Source: Adiantum capillus-veneris
Lineage: Eukaryota > Streptophyta > Polypodiopsida > Polypodiales > Pteridaceae
Reading direction: 5' to 3'
Assembly (NCBI GenBank): GCA_014529385.2
Contig: CM043967.1
Coordinates: 79,445,278 to 79,505,277, forward strand
DNA length: 60,000 nt
Made by a program: the position numbers and the translations under genes. A model generated the notes under the pieces. That model saw nothing but the letters and a program-made list of their open reading frames with translations, had not been told where the DNA came from and made no database searches. Each line of letters starts with the position of its first letter. Positions within the stretch are counted from its first letter, which is position 1. Shown in pieces: positions 56,276-60,000 of the stretch.

Positions 56276-56529
56276 CTCTCTCTTTGTTTTCTCCTTTTAC
56301 CTCTCTCTTTCGTCTTCTCCCCCTCTCTCTCTCTTTGGTTTTTTATTCTCTCTTTCTTTCTCCCTCTTTTTCTTTCTCTTTGTTTTCTCCTCTCTCTCTC
56401 TCTCTCTCTCAAAGACACAATGTGTGTGTGTGTGTGAAAGAGGGAGAGAGAGAGAAATAGGGGAAGGGAACATGAGAGAGAGGAGAGGGAAGGAGCATAC
56501 CTGGCTCTCCTTCCTCTCTTCGTGTATGT

Positions 56530-56570
56530 ATGTGTGTGTGTGTGGGGAGGGGGGGGGGGGGGGGGGGGGA
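56530..56570 (+). repeat. (TG)n and poly-G tract
   Basis: TG units then a G run interrupted by one A (about 25 G), followed by GA units. Confidence 0.97.
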
Positions 56571-56664
56571 GAGAGAGAGGGAGAGCACGGGTTACCTCTT
56601 TGCTTGAGCATCGAAAACTCCGATCTGAGATCTCAATTTTTGAGCGCTCTCGGTTTATTGTTTA

Positions 56665-56793
56665 CCCCTGTCGGCGTCGCTATGAGCATCGCTATGTAAC
56701 AAATAAAATAGCGACGCCCATAGCGACGCCGTGGATTTTCATTTTTGAGCGTCGCACTGCGAGCGTCACTAATGTGAAGTACCTCTTGTAGTG
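56665..56793. repeat. CACTA-2 right subterminal repeats and terminus
   Basis: TAGCGACGCC-type words in both orientations, ending ACCTCTTGTAGTG. Confidence 0.8.
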
Positions 56794-56799
56794 TTAACC

Positions 56800-57282
56800 T
56801 AGTGTGTCTCCTTGGCATAGTCCTATGCTATATCAAAAAATAAAGATGGTACTTATAGATTATGCATTGACTATAGGGGATTGAATAAGTAGTCTGTAAA
56901 GAATAAGTATCCACTTCCTCATATAAACAAGTTACTTTGTCAAGTGAGTGGTGCGACTATATTTTCAAAGATTGATCTTAAATTTAGTTATCACCAAATT
57001 TGTATTAAGGCTCAGGATGTTCCAAACACTGCATTTCATACACGTTATGGACATTATGAGTTCACGATTCTTGCTTTTGGTCTGACTAATGCACTAGGGA
57101 ATTTCATGTGTTTGAAGAATAGTATTTTTCATCCATATCTTGATGACTTTATTCTTGTTTTCTTGGATGATATCTTTGTGTATTTTAAGAATGAGAATGA
57201 TCATGCACTACATTTAAGGAAAACATTTGAAGTCCTATGTGAACATCAATTGTATGCCAAAGCAAGTAAGTGTTTTTTGTAG
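56800..57282 (+). pseudogene. Ty3-2 reverse transcriptase, remaining part
   Basis: SPWHSPMLY and a stop-rich stretch, then from 56944 SGATIFSKIDLKFSYHQICI, YEFTILAFGLTNAL and VFLDDIFVYF (catalytic F-L-D-D intact). Part of the segment before LDDF is shortened. The frame ends at TAG 57280. Confidence 0.9.
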
Positions 57283-57960
57283 AGAATTAAATTGTGTATT
57301 TGGGTAGGGTGATTTCTAAAGAGCAGAAACATACAGACCTTGACAAAGTAAAGGCTACTGTAGATTTCTCTACAACAAAATCTATGAGGGATTTGAAATC
57401 TTTTATGGGTTTAGCACAATATGAGAGAGCACACATTAAAGAGCTCTAAAATAATAGGTCCTTTGACTGATTTAACCAAGAAAGATAAGGGTTTTGTGTG
57501 AACTTGTGAGTGTCAGGCGGTTTTTGAGATTTTGAAAGCTAAAGTGCCTAAGAATTGTGTTTTGAAAGTTCTTGAGATGCGCAATCCCTTTGTTGTGTCA
57601 TGTGGTGATGCTAGTGGTGTGCAGTTGGGTTGTGTATTGGCTTAAGAGGGAAGAATGGTTGCATATGACTCTAAGAAATTAAGAAGACACAAATTGAATT
57701 ATGCAACTCATGATTTGGAATTGCTTCCTGTCGTACATGCATTGAAACATTGGCTTCATCTCTTTCTTGGTGTAAAGTTTGGATTAGGTATGTATTGATC
57801 ATCAAAGTTTGAAATATATTTTCACACAACCTTTATTGAACAATAGACAAAGAAGGTTGATTCAACTGCTGGCTAAATATGATTTTGATTTAAAATATTT
57901 ATGTGGGAAAGAGAATAAAATTGTAGATGCATTGAGTCGTAGGACTGTGTGTAATCTTTT
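57283..57960 (+). pseudogene. Ty3-2 RNase H
   Basis: Stop-interrupted frames: ATVDFSTTKSMRDLKSFMG, IGPLTDLTKKDKGFV, VVSCGDASGVQLGCVLA (Asp in CGDAS), VAYDSKKLRRHKLNYATHDLE, and from 57809 SLKYIFTQPLLNNRQRRLIQ with KYLCGKENKIVDALSRR. Confidence 0.85.
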
Positions 57961-57965
57961 GACTA

Positions 57966-58981
57966 TTGTGCATTCAAATCTGGTTAATGATATGCATGAT
58001 GACGTTGAGAACAATTCTTTATATGTGCCTATATTTAAAATTCTTGCGTGAAAATCCTGGTGAAATGTATGAGAATAAGTATCACTTGTATAAGAAAAAT
58101 TTGTGTTATTTCAATCGTTTGTACATTCCTACAAATTCTACATTTAAAGGTCAAATTCTATATGAGTGTCATAATTTACCATTTTTTGGTCGTCTCAGAT
58201 TAAATAAGACATATGAGAAGATTAAAAGTTTAGTCTTTTGGTCGACTATGAAGTTAGATGTTAAGAATTATGTACGTGAGTGTTTCCATTGTCAACAAGT
58301 TAAGATAGAGCATAAGAAAATGCCTGGAGACCTTCAGTCTTTAGATATCCCTTTACAAAAGTGGGAGTCTATCTCCATGGTCTTTATTATTAGACTTCTT
58401 TCTACTCATGGAGTGTTTGACTTGATCTTTGCGGTGGTAGATAGACACACAAAGAAAGCTCATTCTTTTCCTAGAAAGATGATTGATATTGTGATGACCA
58501 TTGCTCGTTTGTATGTAAAAGAGATGTTTTGTTTGCATGGCATGCCAACGAGTATAGTGTCTAAGAGATATTCCAAATTCACATCTCATTTTTGGAGAGC
58601 CACTTTTGAGTCTATAGGCACTCAGTTACGCATGTCTACTACATTTCATCCTCGGACTGATGGGGAAATGGAGAGAGTGAATCGTATTTTAGAGGATATG
58701 TTACCGATGTATGTCATGAAAACCATTATAATTGAAAAGAATATTTACCATTGGTTAAATTTGTATACAATAGTTCATATCATACATCCATTTGGATGAC
58801 ACTGTTTGAGGCAATGTATGCCTACAATGTTCCTATGCCTATCAATTTTCTTGACTTTATAAGTAAGGTAGAATTGTCACATGATATGCTTGAGAAAATG
58901 GCTGAGCAGCTGGCTAGAATTAGGGGGAATATCAGGGAATCCCAAAAGAGATATAAATTGTATTATGCTAAGAAAGCATAG
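57966..58981 (+). pseudogene. Ty3-2 integrase
   Basis: YHLYKKNLCYFNRLYIP, HNLPFFGRLRLNKTYEKI and CFHCQQVK form the zinc finger region. Core: the first Asp block is altered (SMVFIIRLL), the second reads VSKRYSKFTSHFW, where the catalytic Asp is Lys, and GEMERVNRILEDML keeps the Glu. The frame shifts at about 58745 to LVKFVYNSSYHTSI and EAMYAYNVPMP. Catalytically dead. Confidence 0.88.
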
Positions 58982-59390
58982 TGGAGTATAAGACTGGTGA
59001 TATGGTTTTCTTGGAAGGGATAAGAGGTTATCTCCACGATTTTCTAGGCTGTTTAAAATTTTGAATCTCATTGGTTCATTAGCATACAAACTAGAACTAC
59101 CTTCTCATCTTAACATGCATTTTGTATTTCATGTGAGTTTATTGAAAAAGTATGTTCCTAATGTTCACCATGTTTTATACCACAACTCTAAGCTGAAGGA
59201 GGAAGAAACCTTGATAGTAGAACTAGACATAGTGCTAGATAGGCGGGTTAAGCATCTTAGAAATAGGGACATTGTATGCAAAAGTTTTGGTTAAGTGGAA
59301 AAATTACTCAGTAGAGGATGCCTAAGGGGTTGATCTTAATGTTTTGCAAAATGAGTTCCCCTCCTTCAAACTCTGAGGACAGAGTTGATT
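58982..59390 (+). pseudogene. Ty3-2 polyprotein end, chromodomain-like
   Basis: LSPRFSRLFKILNLIGSLAYKL and HFVFHVSLLKKYVPN are the usual integrase tail. It is followed by VELDIVLDRRVKHLRNRDIV, then in a shifted frame LVKWKNYSVEDA and a stop. The R-x-x-R...LVKWK-x4-E-x-A order is that of a chromovirus chromodomain, placing Ty3-2 with chromoviruses. Confidence 0.7.
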
Positions 59391-59405
59391 TTGAAAAAGG
59401 GAGAG
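59391..59405 (+). other. Polypurine tract of Ty3-2
   Basis: TTGAAAAAGGGAGAG directly before TGTAACAAG. Confidence 0.65.
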
Positions 59406-60000
59406 TGTAACAAGACTCTATTTAAAAGAGTTTTAGCAATAAATATAGGTTTCTAGGAAGTTGTGGTCGTTTTGAAGTTTTTCCATTGTGTAGAAGTCTA
59501 TTTTGATCGTTTTTTTTCAGTAGATGTTTTGACATGAAGATCACTTTTTGGGCCATTTCTGAAGGTGTTAATGCGTGATTTGAAAAAGGTTTTGTATGTA
59601 GAGATTGAAGGCTATAATGTAGGGAACAACTTTCATTCTCTAAGCTTTTATAGGTTTTGGTGTTTTGATGCTCGTTTAGGCCCACAGACTAAGGAAAAAG
59701 TAGGAACTTTGAGTATCGTACGATTTTTGTAAAATTTGTTGTTTTGCACAAATATGTTTAGAAAATTTAAGCAATATAATTTTTTTTGTGTCTCACGGTC
59801 ATCAAAGAGCATGACAAGATGAACAAAATGCCGTGATATGGACTTGCACAGTTTCGGCTCTGTCTGGAATATATGAACTATTGAAAACAATTGCAAACCT
59901 CAACACTTTTTAGAAAACGTTAACCCAACGGATCGTTTTATGATCACGTTCTCTTCTGTCTTCTATTTTTTTAGGTTGACTTAGGTTAACTTGCAACGTA
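59406..60000 (+). repeat. 3' LTR of Ty3-2 (continues past the window)
   Basis: Starts TGTAACAAGACTC after the polypurine tract. AT-rich; the end lies outside the window. Confidence 0.65.

Larger units (their letters stand above)
49476..56793 (-). mobile_element. CACTA-2, nested in Ty3-2
   Basis: Inverted termini CACTACAAGAGGT at 49476 and (complement) ending 56793. GCGACG/CGTCGC subterminal repeats at 49540-49725 and 56665-56770. TNP2 transposase on the minus strand. The flanking RT reads on across the insertion. GTG precedes the left end; on the right GTG occurs at 56802-56804 after eight extra bases (TTAACCTA), so the 3-bp target duplication is either displaced by filler or the right end is a few bases further out. 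Confidence 0.9.

Noticed and set aside
56794-56804. TTAACCTAGTG as a remnant end of the TTAA transposon
   Set aside because: Only 8-11 bases resemble the terminus and the GG-TAA part is missing; chance or repair filler cannot be excluded.
59406-60000. Match between the Ty3-2 3' LTR and the presumed 5' LTR at 48.0-48.5 kb
   Set aside because: No shared stretch could be found by eye; the LTR may be longer than the visible part, so the pairing stays unproven.

Overview
The window looks like repeat-dominated nuclear DNA of a land plant. It holds plant-type LTR retrotransposons of both superfamilies, TNP2-type CACTA transposons with introns, dinucleotide microsatellites and plant-style LTR promoters, and no intact cellular gene. 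Two broken exons (1-478 and 12543-13229, minus strand) resemble a Cys-rich, TE-like protein family that I associate from memory with non-flowering plants (mosses, lycophytes, ferns). A fern or lycophyte is my best guess, held loosely. All annotation was done by eye; nothing was searched or aligned by program.

Layout. 1-13.23 kb: the two exon relics of the Cys-rich protein gene lie on the minus strand and bracket about 12 kb of inserted material. That material is a minus-strand Ty3-type LTR element (gag and protease, no recognisable reverse transcriptase, a basic protein with repeated W-x-P-K motifs, a DEAD-box helicase fragment, then a polypurine tract and LTR start at 1389), a family of repeats built on a 20-bp palindrome, a 1.34-kb TTAA-flanked inverted-repeat transposon (copy 1), and a 62-bp satellite.

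13.24-31.9 kb: a CACTA element starts 8 bp upstream of that gene's presumed ATG. It contains subterminal GCGACG repeats, a SET-domain-like ORF and a decayed TNP2 transposase. The transposase is split inside its DPMHIFKNV motif by a 10.8-kb Ty3 element of the Tat/Ogre type (18973-29747: 2.1-kb LTRs rich in poly-C, an extra ORF before gag, two RNase H domains, integrase, GCAT target duplication). 32-41 kb: a SINE-like unit, a deleted copia element (gag joined straight to LTR), an unidentified minus-strand coding relic, a copia RNase H tail with LTR, a small MITE candidate and a zinc-knuckle relic.

41.06-44.75 kb: a minus-strand copia element with both LTRs, tRNA-Met primer site, polypurine tract and a GGGGC target duplication; its integrase core is deleted. 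45.9-48.0 kb: two copia integrase relics on opposite strands. 48.0-60 kb: a plus-strand Ty3 element, probably a chromovirus, whose reverse transcriptase is interrupted by a second CACTA element (49476-56793, transposase on the minus strand). That CACTA element carries copy 2 of the TTAA-flanked transposon, giving three-level nesting.

None of these elements looks autonomous; every coding region recognised has stops, frameshifts or deletions. The nesting gives relative ages: Ty3-2 is older than CACTA-2, which is older than TTAA copy 2; CACTA-1 is older than the Tat/Ogre-like element.
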